From: Pontitalea aquivivens
GTDB lineage: Bacteria; Pseudomonadota; Alphaproteobacteria; Rhodobacterales; Rhodobacteraceae
Reading direction: 5' to 3'
Length of the DNA stretch: 64,000 bases
Assembly: GCF_046507575.1 (NCBI RefSeq)
Contig: NZ_JBKFEY010000002.1
Span: forward strand, 434,001-498,000
Both the position numbers and the translations under genes were made by a program. The first letter of the stretch is position 1. Each line of letters opens with the position of its first letter. This document shows, in pieces, positions 43,422 to 52,185 of this stretch. The notes below the pieces were generated by a model. That model did no database searches. It was not told the origin of the DNA and saw only the letters and a list, made by a program, of their open reading frames with translations.

Positions 43422-44603
43422 TCAGAACCCGGCGCCCCGGAAGCTGCGCGGGGCCGGATCGATCACGCTGACCTGGCCGTTACGCACCTCGGCCACGGCA
43501 AGGCCGCGTTCATTGGTGCCATCGGGGCGCAGGCGGAACACACCGCTGACACCGGCAAAACCGGACCCCTGGGTCAGCCCCGCACGGGTCAGCGCATCGG
43601 GGCGGCCCGACCGCGCCAGCGCGCCGATCGCGGCAATCCCGTCATAGGCAAGGCCCGCGATCGGATGCGGCGGTTCACCATAGGCGGCCTGGAAGCGCGA
43701 CTGGAATTGCTGGTTCAGCGCCGGATCGGGCAGGGCGAACCAGCCGCCCTGAACGCCCGGAAGCGCCAGCGTCGCGGGCGGAATGTCCCACCGTGTCAGG
43801 CCAATGAACTTGGTCCCTGCCGGGTCAACGCCCTGTTCGGACAGCATCTGCGTCAGCAGCGGCAGCGCGCCCGCGGTGTCGGCCGTCAGGAACAGCGCAT
43901 CCACGTCGCCCGCCTTGACCCGCGATGCGATGCCCGGCACCGCGCCGATCACGCCCTGCTGCGAAAACGGATAGCCCGCCTTGCCCGCCAGCGTCGCACC
44001 AGACCGCGCGATCGCGCCCTCGATCGCGCGGGCGCCGATTTCGCCGGCCGGGGTCTGTTCATGCACCAGCATGATCCGCCGCTTGCCCTTGGATGCGGCA
44101 TAGGACACCAGCCGTTCGGCGGTGTTGGGGAAGGTCGGACCCAGGACAAAGACATTGCCGCCGGCAATATCGCTGTTGTTCGAGAAGGACAGCACATTCA
44201 CGTTGCGCTGCGCCACGGCAAGGCCCACGGCATTCGCGGCTTCGGCAAAGACCGGGCCAAGGATGATCTTCGCCCCCTCATCCACGGCACGCGTGGCGAC
44301 CTGCGCGGCCTGCGCGGCGTTGCCGCCGGTGTTGTAGACGCGCAGGTCGATGTCGACCCCCTGCAAATCGGCAATCGCCATTTCCGCGGCCTGACGCAGC
44401 GACCGGGCGATCGTCTCTTCGCCCGTGGTGCCCGATCCGGCGGGGACCAGCAGCGCCACCTGCACGGCTGCGCCCGGCTCGATCCGCTGGCCGGCATTGC
44501 CGCCGGCAGTCGAGACGGGTTCACAGGCGGCCAGCCAGAACGCTGACATCAGGGCCGTGATTCGCATCAGGGGCTTGCGGGGGGCGCGCAAAAGGGCAAA
44601 CAT
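43422..44603 (-). CDS. Periplasmic lipoprotein, LpoA/LppC-like penicillin-binding-protein activator
   Basis: 393 aa. The signal ends in MSAFWLAAC (lipobox LAAC), so lipidation is predicted. The remainder is a type 1 periplasmic-binding fold: VQVALLVPAGSGTTGEETIA at the start, DIDLRVYNTGGNAAQAAQVA, ILGPVFAEAANAVG, and RIMLVHEQTPAGEIGARAI. Members at this locus are annotated as penicillin-binding protein activators or as ABC-type substrate-binding proteins; no transporter genes are adjacent, which favours the former. AGAGGA supports the ATG at 44603. It is divergent from rsmI, an arrangement common across proteobacteria. Confidence 0.82.
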   Translation of the reverse strand: MFALLRAPRKPLMRITALMSAFWLAACEPVSTAGGNAGQRIEPGAAVQVALLVPAGSGTTGEETIARSLRQAAEMAIADLQGVDIDLRVYNTGGNAAQAAQVATRAVDEGAKIILGPVFAEAANAVGLAVAQRNVNVLSFSNNSDIAGGNVFVLGPTFPNTAERLVSYAASKGKRRIMLVHEQTPAGEIGARAIEGAIARSGATLAGKAGYPFSQQGVIGAVPGIASRVKAGDVDALFLTADTAGALPLLTQMLSEQGVDPAGTKFIGLTRWDIPPATLALPGVQGGWFALPDPALNQQFQSRFQAAYGEPPHPIAGLAYDGIAAIGALARSGRPDALTRAGLTQGSGFAGVSGVFRLRPDGTNERGLAVAEVRNGQVSVIDPAPRSFRGAGF

Positions 44604-44641
44604 GAAGCTATCCTCTGGTGATGGATCGGCAGGCAATATCG

Positions 44642-44659
44642 GAAAACCGTAAGCGTTTC
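44642..44659. promoter_or_regulatory. Dyad GAAAACC-GTAA-GCGTTTC in the lppC/rsmI gap
   Basis: Relative of the dyad at 5598-5615, with the same GTAA centre and GCGTTTC/GCGTCTC right arm, and with TCGG/CCGA flanks that extend the pairing. It lies 40 bp before the rsmI ATG and 39 bp upstream of the lppC-like gene. Confidence 0.45.
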
Positions 44660-44699
44660 CCGAAGACAAGTAAACTTGGCAGGGGCGAGGAAGATCAAC

Positions 44700-45581
44700 A
44701 TGGCGCTGCAGACGCGGCATTCCGGCGGAACCCCGCCGGGCGCACTGGCCCCGGGACTTCATTTCATTGCAACCCCGATCGGGGCGGCCCGCGACATCAC
44801 GCTGCGCGCGCTGGACATCCTGGCGCAGGCCGATGTGATCGCCGCCGAGGATACGCGCACCCTGCGCCATTTGATGGAGATCCATGGCGTCGCGCTGAAC
44901 AACCGCCCGCTGATCGCCTATCACGATCACAACGGCGAGGTGGCGCGCCCCAAGCTGTTGCGCGCGCTGGCCGAGGGGAAAAGCATAGCCTATGCATCGG
45001 AGGCGGGAACCCCACTGGTGGCCGACCCGGGATTTCAGCTGGCACGGGCGGCGATCGCGGCTGGTCATCCCGTGCTGGCCGCGCCGGGGCCCTCGGCGGT
45101 GCTGGCCGCGCTGACGGTTTCGGGCCTGCCCACGGACCGGTTCCTGTTCGCAGGGTTCGCGCCCAATACCGACAGTGCCCGTCGCAAATGGCTGCGCGAA
45201 TTCGCAAATGTGCCCGCGACACTTGTGTTTTATGAATCGCCCAAGCGCGTTAGCGAATTGTTAGACGCCCTTGTGGCAGAGTTCGGAGAAGAAAGAGAGG
45301 CGGCGGTCTGCCGGGAATTGACGAAACGGTTCGAAGAGGTGCGGCGTGGCAGCTTGCGGGAATTGGCTGAAACCTTCGCCGGGCAGCCGGTCAAGGGGGA
45401 GATCGTGGTCCTGGTCGATCGCGCGCGGGGGCGCCGGGCAAGTGTCGAGGATGTCGATCAGGCCCTGTCGGAACGCCTGGCGCGGATGAGTGTGAAAGAT
45501 GCCGCCGCAGAGGTGGCCGAAACGCTGGGCCTGCCCCGGCGCGAGGTTTACCAAAGGGCGCTTGCGCTGGAGAGAAAGTGA
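44700..45581 (+). CDS. rsmI: 16S rRNA (cytidine1402-2'-O)-methyltransferase
   Basis: 293 aa, tetrapyrrole-methylase fold. GLHFIATPIGAARDITLRAL, the VIAAEDTRTLRHLMEIHG segment, and SEAGTPLVADPGFQLARAA followed by APGPSAVLAALTVSGLP are the diagnostic motifs. It uses SAM to methylate C1402 of 16S rRNA, which tunes decoding. GAGGAAG before the ATG at 44700 beats the upstream TTG. Its stop overlaps the yraN start (TGATG). Confidence 0.95.
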   Translation: MALQTRHSGGTPPGALAPGLHFIATPIGAARDITLRALDILAQADVIAAEDTRTLRHLMEIHGVALNNRPLIAYHDHNGEVARPKLLRALAEGKSIAYASEAGTPLVADPGFQLARAAIAAGHPVLAAPGPSAVLAALTVSGLPTDRFLFAGFAPNTDSARRKWLREFANVPATLVFYESPKRVSELLDALVAEFGEEREAAVCRELTKRFEEVRRGSLRELAETFAGQPVKGEIVVLVDRARGRRASVEDVDQALSERLARMSVKDAAAEVAETLGLPRREVYQRALALERK

Positions 45582-45940
45582 TGTCGGGTGCTGTATCCTA
45601 TCATGCCGGTCTTGCGGCCGAGGCCCAGGTGGCGGCCCATTATGTCAATACCGGACGGCGTATTGCCGCGACCCGCTGGCGCGGGCGTTTCGGGGGCGAA
45701 GTCGATCTGATCGCCCGGGAGGGCGCCCGGATCGTGTTCATCGAGGTGAAGAAAGCCAGGACCCATGCCCAGGCCGCGGCACGGATTTCGCCGCGTCAGA
45801 TGGGTCGCATTCACGCCTCTGCGGCGGAATTCATTGGCAAGGAACCGATGGGTCAGTTGACCGAAGTACGCTTTGATGTGGCGCTTGTAGATGCCATCGG
45901 GCGGATCGACATCGTGGAAAATGCGTTCGCTGCAGGCTGA
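45581..45940 (+). CDS. yraN: YraN/UPF0102 family nuclease-like protein
   Basis: 119 aa. AAEAQVAAHYVNTGRRIAATRWRGRFGGEVDLIAREGARIVFIEVK (split across the domain) is the Holliday-junction-resolvase-like core: GEVDLI-Ala and FIEVKKA carry the Asp and Glu-x-Lys residues of a PD-(D/E)xK nuclease. Its cellular role is not settled. It is coupled to rsmI by a one-base overlap, a conserved gene pair, and precedes gshB by 59 bp. Confidence 0.92.
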   Translation: MSGAVSYHAGLAAEAQVAAHYVNTGRRIAATRWRGRFGGEVDLIAREGARIVFIEVKKARTHAQAAARISPRQMGRIHASAAEFIGKEPMGQLTEVRFDVALVDAIGRIDIVENAFAAG

Positions 45941-45999
45941 CGGGACATTGCGTTACGCGCTGCGCTGGGCCATCAAGAGCGCAACGAAAGGGGGCGCAG

Positions 46000-46941
46000 A
46001 TGGCCTTGAAAGTTGCGATCCAGATGGACCCGATCGGCGCGATCAATATTGACGCCGACAGTACCTTCCGCATTGCCCTTGAGGCACAAGAGCGCGGTCA
46101 TACGCTGTTCTATTACACGCCCGGGCGGCTGTCTTATCGTGAGGGACGTGTTCTGGCGCGCGGCTGGCCGCTGACACTGCGGCGAGAGAAGGGCAATCAC
46201 TTTACGCTGGGTGATGAGGTCGAGGTGGATCTTGCCGATTACGATGTGGTCTGGCTCCGGCAGGATCCGCCCTTCGACATGGGCTATATCACCACGACCC
46301 ACATCCTTGACCGCATCCATCCGCGCACCCTGGTGGTAAACGATCCATTCTGGGTGCGGAACTATCCCGAGAAACTTCTGGTCCTGAACTTCCCTGAACT
46401 TACCCCGCCCACCCTGATCGCACGCGATCTGAACACGATTCGCGATTTCAAGGCGCGGCATGGCGACATCATCCTCAAGCCGCTTTACGGCAATGGCGGC
46501 GCGGGCGTGTTCCGGCTTGACCCGAATGATCGCAACCTTGCCTCGCTGCATGAACTGTTCATTGGCATCAACAATGAACCGTTGATCGCGCAAAAATACA
46601 TTCCGGCGGTCAGCAAGGGCGACAAGCGGATCATTCTGGTGAACGGCGAGCCGGTGGGCGCGATCAACCGCGTGCCCGCAGAGGGAGAGACGCGATCCAA
46701 CATGCATGTCGGCGGTCGGCCCGAAAAGATCGGCCTGACCGCGCGTGACCGTGAAATCTGTGCCGCAATCGGTCCGCTGCTGCGCGAGAAGGGCCAGGTT
46801 TTCGTGGGGATCGATGTGATTGGCGATTGGCTGACCGAAATCAACCTGACCTCGCCCACCGGGATTCAGGAGCTGGAGCGTTTTGACGGGGTCAATGTCG
46901 CGGAAAAGATCTGGCAGGTGATCGAGGCCAAGCGCGCCTGA
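46000..46941 (+). CDS. gshB: Glutathione synthetase
   Basis: 313 aa ATP-grasp ligase. The N-terminal MDPIGAINIDADSTFRIALE is typical, followed by DVVWLRQDPPFDMGYITTTH, the glycine-rich loop LKPLYGNGGAGVFR and NLTSPTGIQELERFDG near the C-terminus with Mg/ATP ligands. It joins gamma-glutamylcysteine and glycine in the cytoplasm, the last step of glutathione synthesis. It ends one base before the stop of the convergent yifB gene; a purine-rich AAAGGGGGCG precedes the ATG. Confidence 0.96.
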   Translation: MALKVAIQMDPIGAINIDADSTFRIALEAQERGHTLFYYTPGRLSYREGRVLARGWPLTLRREKGNHFTLGDEVEVDLADYDVVWLRQDPPFDMGYITTTHILDRIHPRTLVVNDPFWVRNYPEKLLVLNFPELTPPTLIARDLNTIRDFKARHGDIILKPLYGNGGAGVFRLDPNDRNLASLHELFIGINNEPLIAQKYIPAVSKGDKRIILVNGEPVGAINRVPAEGETRSNMHVGGRPEKIGLTARDREICAAIGPLLREKGQVFVGIDVIGDWLTEINLTSPTGIQELERFDGVNVAEKIWQVIEAKRA

Positions 46942-48456
46942 TCATTGCCCGGCCCGCAGGCTGAGCCGGTAGGCGACGGCCTCGGCCACATGGGGTGTGC
47001 GGACGGTTTCCGAGCCGTCCAGATCGGCGATGGTGCGCGCGACGCGCAGCACCCGGTGATAGCCGCGTGCGGACAGGCCGAACCGTTCGGCCACCCGGCT
47101 TAGCAGGGCCCGGCCTTCGGCATCGGGGGTGGCGATCTGTTCCAGCAGACTGCCCTCGGCCTCGGCGTTGACGTGGATGCCGGGCAGATTGGCAAAGCGT
47201 TCGGCCTGCCGACTGCGTGCCGCCTGGACGCGGGCGGCGACCGTGGCGGAATCCTCGCCCGTTGCGGGCAGGTCCAGGTCGGCGTAGGCGACGGGCGGCA
47301 CCTCGATGCGCAGGTCGAACCGATCCATCAGTGGCCCCGAAATTCGCCCCAGATAATCTTCGCCGCAGGTTGGCGCCCGCGCACAGGCGCGCGAGGCATC
47401 CCCCAGATGGCCGCATTTGCAGGGGTTTGCCGCAGCCACAAGCAGAAAGCGGCAGGGATATCGCACATGGGCATTCGCGCGGGCGACGACGACCTCGCCC
47501 GTTTCGATCGGTTGGCGCAGCGTTTCCAGCACGGCGCGCGGGAATTCGGGAAATTCGTCCATGAACAGAACGCCGTTATGGGCCAGGCTTATCTCGCCCG
47601 GTTTGGCGCCGCGACCACCGCCGACGATCGCCGCCATCGAGGCGGTGTGATGGGGTTCACAGAACGGGCGCAGGCGTGAGATCCCGCCCTCGCGGATCAG
47701 GCCCGACAACGACTGGATCATCGAGGTTTCCAGCGCCTCGGTGGGGGACAGCGGGGGCAGGATGCCGGGCAGGCGGGCAGCCAGCATGGATTTGCCCGAT
47801 CCCGGCGCGCCGATCATCAGCAGGTGGTGGCGCCCTGCCGCGGCGATTTCCAGCGCGCGTCTGGCCTTTTCCTGGCCCTTCACATCGCGCAGGTCGCGGG
47901 GCGCGCGCGCGGCGGTCACTTCGCCGGGGCGGGCGGCGGGCAGGGGGGACTGGCCGGTGAAATGGTGGATTGCTTCGGTCAGAGAGGACGGCGCAAAGAC
48001 CGTGACGGCGCCGACCCATGCGGCCTCGGCGCCGCAGGCGGCAGGACAGATCAGGGCGCGGTCTTCCTCGGCGGCGGCCATGGCGGCGGGCAGGGCGCCC
48101 GCGACCGCCACCAACCGCCCGTCCAGCGACAATTCGCCGATGGCGACGCTGGCTTCCACCTCTTCCTTGGGCAGGATGTCGATCGCCGCCAGCAGCGCAA
48201 GCGCGATCGGCAGGTCGAAATGCGACCCTTCTTTCGGCAGATCGGCGGGCGACAGGTTGATGGTGATCTTCCTGGATGGCAGCGCGATGGAAAGCGCGGC
48301 CAAGGCGGCGCGGACACGTTCGCGCGCCTCGGACACGGCCTTGTCGGGCAGGCCGACGATGGCAAAGCCGGGTATTCCGGGGGCGAGCGCGCATTGCACC
48401 TCGACCAGCCGGGCCTCTATGCCGTCGAAGGCCACCGTATAGGCCCGTGCCACCAT
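46942..48456 (-). CDS. YifB/ComM family Mg-chelatase-like AAA+ ATPase
   Basis: 504 aa. The N-terminal Lon-like subdomain (MVARAYTVAFDGIEARLVEV) is followed by the Walker A motif GAPGSGKSMLAARL, Walker B-type GVLFMDEFPEFPR, and a zinc-like cluster CKCGHLGDASRACARAPTCG. ComM, the best-studied relative, is a helicase that aids branch migration in natural transformation; whether this copy does the same is unknown. The frame opens at 48486, but family members begin MVARAYT, so 48456 is chosen. It is divergent from rpoHII across about 280 bp. Confidence 0.92.
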   Translation of the reverse strand: MVARAYTVAFDGIEARLVEVQCALAPGIPGFAIVGLPDKAVSEARERVRAALAALSIALPSRKITINLSPADLPKEGSHFDLPIALALLAAIDILPKEEVEASVAIGELSLDGRLVAVAGALPAAMAAAEEDRALICPAACGAEAAWVGAVTVFAPSSLTEAIHHFTGQSPLPAARPGEVTAARAPRDLRDVKGQEKARRALEIAAAGRHHLLMIGAPGSGKSMLAARLPGILPPLSPTEALETSMIQSLSGLIREGGISRLRPFCEPHHTASMAAIVGGGRGAKPGEISLAHNGVLFMDEFPEFPRAVLETLRQPIETGEVVVARANAHVRYPCRFLLVAAANPCKCGHLGDASRACARAPTCGEDYLGRISGPLMDRFDLRIEVPPVAYADLDLPATGEDSATVAARVQAARSRQAERFANLPGIHVNAEAEGSLLEQIATPDAEGRALLSRVAERFGLSARGYHRVLRVARTIADLDGSETVRTPHVAEAVAYRLSLRAGQ

Positions 48457-48739
48457 CTTTCCGCCCCCCGTGTTCGGGTCAGGCATAGAGGAAGATTGGT
48501 TGATGAAGGGTTAACAGCGAAAGGTTAACGTTGACGGGTTGGCGATCGGGGAAACCGCCAGAGTCAGCCCGCCGCCGTTATCCGGGCACAGGTCCGGTCA
48601 TGATCCCTGCCAATTCCACATCCGAAATTGAACTTTTCCGTGAGACCCCGGTGATCTGCAAGACTCACCCCGCCGTATCAGGCATAGTGTTTGAAGAAGA
48701 GCACGCCAACAGCAAGGGCAATGGCCTGGGAGACTGCAG

Positions 48740-49618
48740 ATGGCACTCGACGGAATGACGGATGAAACCCTGCCACGCCGCGCGATGCGGGCAGAGCTTC
48801 TGGATGCGGAAACGGAAATCGAACTTGCCCGCGCCTGGCGCGACCGGCGTGACGTGGCGGCGATGCAGCGGCTGGTGTCGGCCTATATGCGGCTGGCGAT
48901 CTCGATGGCGTCGAAATTCCGCCGCTATGGCGCGCCGATGAACGATCTGATCCAGGAAGCAAGCCTGGGCCTGCTGAAGGCAGCCGACAAGTTCGATCCC
49001 GATCGCGGCGTACGGTTTTCCACCTATGCGGTCTGGTGGATCAAGGCCAGCATACAGGATTTCGTGATGCGCAACTGGTCGATGGTGCGCACCGGATCGA
49101 CATCATCGCAAAAGGCCCTGTTCTTCAACCTGCGCCGGGTGCAGGCCCAGCTGGAACGCGAGGCCGAGGCCGAGGGGGTGACGCTGGATGGTGCCCAGTT
49201 GCGTCAGCGCGTGGCCGAGACGATTGGCGTGCCGCTGGCCGATGTCGAGATGATGCAGGGTCGGCTGGCCGGGTCGGATTTTTCGCTCAATGCCACGCAA
49301 TCCTCGGATGAAGAGGGACGCGAATGGATCGAGGCGCTGGAAGATGATGGCGCGCGGGCCGAGGATACGGTTGCCGAAACCCATGACATGGCGTTGATGC
49401 GCGACTGGCTTGGCGAGGCGATGGACCGGCTGACCCCGCGTGAAAGGTTCATCGTGACGCAACGGCGCCTGCGCGATGATCCCCGCACGCTGGAATCGCT
49501 GGGCGAGGAGCTGGGCCTGTCCAAGGAACGCATCCGTCAGCTTGAGGTTCAGGCCTTCACCAAAATGCGCAAAAGCCTTGAAAGTCACGGCAACGCCGTG
49601 CAGCAATTCTTTTCATGA
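48740..49618 (+). CDS. rpoH2: RpoHII-type alternative sigma factor (sigma-32 family)
   Basis: 292 aa. Region 2 (RLAISMASKFRRYGAPMNDL and FDPDRGVRFSTYAVWWIKAS) and region 4 (LTPRERFIVTQRRLRDDPRT, then SLGEELGLSKERIRQLEVQA) are complete; SSQKALFFNLRR is the RpoH box. The sequence is of the RpoHII kind which, in Rhodobacter sphaeroides, works with RpoE and RpoHI in the response to singlet oxygen and other oxidative stress. Upstream, TGATCC at 48601 could be a -35 element of an RpoE-type promoter, though the matching -10 is weak. The neighbouring gshB fits a thiol-stress context. The stop overlaps the ChaN-like gene (ATGA). Confidence 0.9.
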   Translation: MALDGMTDETLPRRAMRAELLDAETEIELARAWRDRRDVAAMQRLVSAYMRLAISMASKFRRYGAPMNDLIQEASLGLLKAADKFDPDRGVRFSTYAVWWIKASIQDFVMRNWSMVRTGSTSSQKALFFNLRRVQAQLEREAEAEGVTLDGAQLRQRVAETIGVPLADVEMMQGRLAGSDFSLNATQSSDEEGREWIEALEDDGARAEDTVAETHDMALMRDWLGEAMDRLTPRERFIVTQRRLRDDPRTLESLGEELGLSKERIRQLEVQAFTKMRKSLESHGNAVQQFFS

Positions 49619-50415
49619 AAGTTTTTCTTGCGTCCTGCCTGTTGTGCGCCGCCGTTCCTGTTTTTGCCGCCCAGATCAGCCCCCAGGATCTGGGCGATCT
49701 GCAGGCCGATATCGTGGTGCTGGGCGAGGTTCACGACAATCCCGCTCATCACGCCAATCAGGCAACGGTCCTTGCCGCGCTTGCCCCGCGCGCCATCGTC
49801 TTTGAGATGCTCAGCCCCGAACAGGCCGCTCGCGTGACGCCGGACCTGCTTGCGGATGTGGTGGGCTTGGGCGCGGCGCTGGAATGGGCCGCCTCGGGCT
49901 GGCCGGATTTCACGATGTATGCGCCTTTGTTCACCGCGGCCCCCGGGGCCGTGATCCATGGCGCGGCCCTGCCGCGCGATGAGGTGCGCCGTGCCATGGC
50001 CGATGGTGCCGCAGCGGTCTTTGGCCCGGACGCCCCCGTCTATGGCCTGGATCAGCCCCTGCCCCAGGCTGAACAGGCCGCGCAAGAGGCCGAGCAGATG
50101 GCCGCCCATTGCGATGCCCTGCCAGCCGACATGCTGCCCGGTATGGTGGCCGCCCAGCGGCTGCGCGATGCCGCTTTTGCGCGCACCGCGATTCAGGCGC
50201 TGGAACAGACCGGCGGTCCGGTGGCGGTGATCACCGGGTCGGGTCATGCGCGCACCGATCGTGGCGTTCCGGCGATGATCGCGCGCGCCGCACCGCAGGT
50301 TTCCGTTCTGTCGCTGGGTCAGGTTGAGGCCCCGGCGGACGGGCCTCAGCCCTTCGATCTGTGGATCGTGACCGAGCCCACCCCGCGTGAAGACCCCTGC
50401 GCGGCGCTGCGCTAA
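49615..50415 (+). CDS. ChaN-like periplasmic protein
   Basis: 266 aa. MKVFLASCLLCAAVPVFAAQ is a signal peptide without a lipobox. IVVLGEVHDNPAHHANQ is the hallmark of the ChaN/Tiki superfamily (heme-binding iron-regulated lipoproteins and related hydrolases), with IVFEMLSPEQ and VAVITGSGHARTDRGVP later in the chain. The histidines in VHDNPAHH and GSGHA are candidates for metal or heme binding. It is translationally coupled to rpoHII (ATGA), so it is probably expressed with the stress sigma factor, which is unusual for an uptake protein. Confidence 0.8.
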   Translation: MKVFLASCLLCAAVPVFAAQISPQDLGDLQADIVVLGEVHDNPAHHANQATVLAALAPRAIVFEMLSPEQAARVTPDLLADVVGLGAALEWAASGWPDFTMYAPLFTAAPGAVIHGAALPRDEVRRAMADGAAAVFGPDAPVYGLDQPLPQAEQAAQEAEQMAAHCDALPADMLPGMVAAQRLRDAAFARTAIQALEQTGGPVAVITGSGHARTDRGVPAMIARAAPQVSVLSLGQVEAPADGPQPFDLWIVTEPTPREDPCAALR

Positions 50416-50472
50416 CTTGCGCGGGGCGGTGCCGGGGCCTAAAGCTTGTGGCGCAAGGCGTAGGAGGCGGGG

Positions 50473-51675
50473 ATGCTGGCGGGCAAGAAGATACTCCTGA
50501 TCATCGGTGGCGGTATTGCGGCCTACAAGGTGCTGGATCTGATCCGGCGGCTGCGTGACGCGGGTGCGGGTGTCGTGCCGGTGCTGACCCGCGCGGCCGA
50601 GGAATTCGTGACCCCGCTAAGCGTTGCGGCCCTGGCGGGGGAAAAGGTGCATCGGGACCTGTTCGACCTGACCGAAGAGGCCGAGATGGGCCATATCCAG
50701 CTTAGCCGCAGCGCCGATCTGGTGGTGGTGGCGCCCGCGACGGCCGATCTGATGGGCAAGATGGCGGCCGGGCTTGCCAATGACCTGGCCTCGACGCTTC
50801 TGATGGCAACGGACAAGCCGGTGCTGCTGGCGCCTGCGATGAATGTGCGGATGTGGATCCATCCCGCGACCCGGCGCAACCTGGCCACCCTGCAGGGTGA
50901 CGGAATCATGGTCGTGGGCCCGGATGAGGGCGCGATGGCCTGTGGCGAATTCGGCCCGGGCCGCATGGCCGAGCCCGAGACGATTCGCGCCGCGATCGGT
51001 GCGGCGCTGGGCGGTGGGCCGCTGGCGGGGCGTCATGTGTTGGTGACCTCGGGGCCGACGCATGAACCCATTGATCCGGTGCGCTATATTGCCAACCGAT
51101 CGTCCGGGGCGCAGGGCACGGCGCTGGCGGCGGCGCTGCGCGATCTGGGCGCGCGGGTGACCTTTGTCACCGGCCCCGCCACCGTGCCCCCGCCGCCGGG
51201 CGTGGCCGTGGTGCGCGTGGAAACCGCGCAGCAGATGCTGGCTGCCGTGCAGGACGCGCTGCCCGCAGATGCGGCGGTCTTTGCCGCCGCCGTGGCCGAT
51301 TGGCGCGTGGCCAATGCCGCCGGGCAGAAGATGAAGAAGGACGGTTCCGGCAAGGCGCCGGCGCTGGAATTCGCGGAAAACCCCGACATTCTGGCAACGA
51401 TCAGCCAGATGGGCGCGGGCAGGCCCGGGCTGGTGGTGGGTTTTGCCGCCGAGACCCATGACGTGCTGGCACATGCGACCGCGAAACGCGCGCGCAAGGG
51501 ATGTGACTGGATCGTGGCCAATGACGTCAGCCCCGGCACGGGGATCATGGGCGGGGCGGAAAATGCGGTGACGCTGATCTATCCCGACGGGTCGGAAAGC
51601 TGGCCGCGCATGGCCAAGGACGATGTCGCCCGCCGGCTTGCGGCACGCATCGCCGAGGCGCTGGCGGATCGCTAG
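50473..51675 (+). CDS. coaBC: Bifunctional phosphopantothenoylcysteine decarboxylase/synthetase
   Basis: 400 aa. The CoaC flavoprotein half has GKKILLIIGGGIAAYKVLDL, GHIQLSRSADLVVVAPATA with the active His, and PAMNVRMW; the CoaB half starts at GRHVLVTSGPTHEPIDPVRY and includes ANRSSGAQGTALAAAL and KMKKDGSGKAPALEF. Together they make phosphopantetheine in CoA synthesis. GGAGG precedes the ATG. The gap to the ChaN-like gene contains an inverted pair CTTGCGC (50416) and GCGCAAG (50451). dut follows after 45 bp, a classic coaBC-dut order. Confidence 0.96.
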   Translation: MLAGKKILLIIGGGIAAYKVLDLIRRLRDAGAGVVPVLTRAAEEFVTPLSVAALAGEKVHRDLFDLTEEAEMGHIQLSRSADLVVVAPATADLMGKMAAGLANDLASTLLMATDKPVLLAPAMNVRMWIHPATRRNLATLQGDGIMVVGPDEGAMACGEFGPGRMAEPETIRAAIGAALGGGPLAGRHVLVTSGPTHEPIDPVRYIANRSSGAQGTALAAALRDLGARVTFVTGPATVPPPPGVAVVRVETAQQMLAAVQDALPADAAVFAAAVADWRVANAAGQKMKKDGSGKAPALEFAENPDILATISQMGAGRPGLVVGFAAETHDVLAHATAKRARKGCDWIVANDVSPGTGIMGGAENAVTLIYPDGSESWPRMAKDDVARRLAARIAEALADR

Positions 51676-51720
51676 GGCCAGGGGCGTGACGGGCAACGGA
51701 TCATTGGGAAAGGGGCAGAT

Positions 51721-52185
51721 GTGACGGTTGTGAAAATCATGCGCGAGGATTGGGCCGATCCCGCCATCGCCTTGCCCGCCTATGAAACGGTGGGTGCTGC
51801 GGGGGCCGATCTGCGCGCCAACCTGTGCCCCGGGGATCGGGCGGTCGGGATCGTGCTGGCACCGATGGCCCGCGCGCTTGTCCCCACCGGGCTGCGGGTT
51901 GAAATCCCCGAGGGGTTTGAGATGCAGATCCGCCCGCGTTCGGGGCTGGCGTTCAAGCACGGCATCGGGCTGGTCAACAGCCCCGGCACGATCGACGCCG
52001 ATTATCGCGGGCCCGTGGGGGTGCTTTTGATCAACCTTGGGGCCGAGCCCTTTGTCGTGGCCCATGGTGATCGCATCGCGCAGGCGGTGATCGCGCCGGT
52101 GGTGCAGGCGCGCTTTGAACTGGCCGGTGATCTGGCACAGACCGCCCGGGGTGCGGGCGGCTTTGGGTCGACGGGGACGGCATGA
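51721..52185 (+). CDS. dut: dUTP diphosphatase
   Basis: 154 aa trimeric dUTPase. The five family motifs are visible: AGADLRANL, PRSGLAFKHGI, GTIDADYRGPVGVLLIN, RIAQAVI and the C-terminal GAGGFGSTGT that closes over the active site. It removes dUTP and supplies dUMP. The start is GTG at 51721. The stop overlaps the start of the MoeB-like gene (ATGA), so the two are translated together. Confidence 0.96.
   Translation: MTVVKIMREDWADPAIALPAYETVGAAGADLRANLCPGDRAVGIVLAPMARALVPTGLRVEIPEGFEMQIRPRSGLAFKHGIGLVNSPGTIDADYRGPVGVLLINLGAEPFVVAHGDRIAQAVIAPVVQARFELAGDLAQTARGAGGFGSTGTA

Noticed and set aside
48509..48529. GGTTAAC pair as a CtrA box
   Set aside because: The TTAA half-sites are 10 bp apart, whereas the CtrA consensus requires 7.
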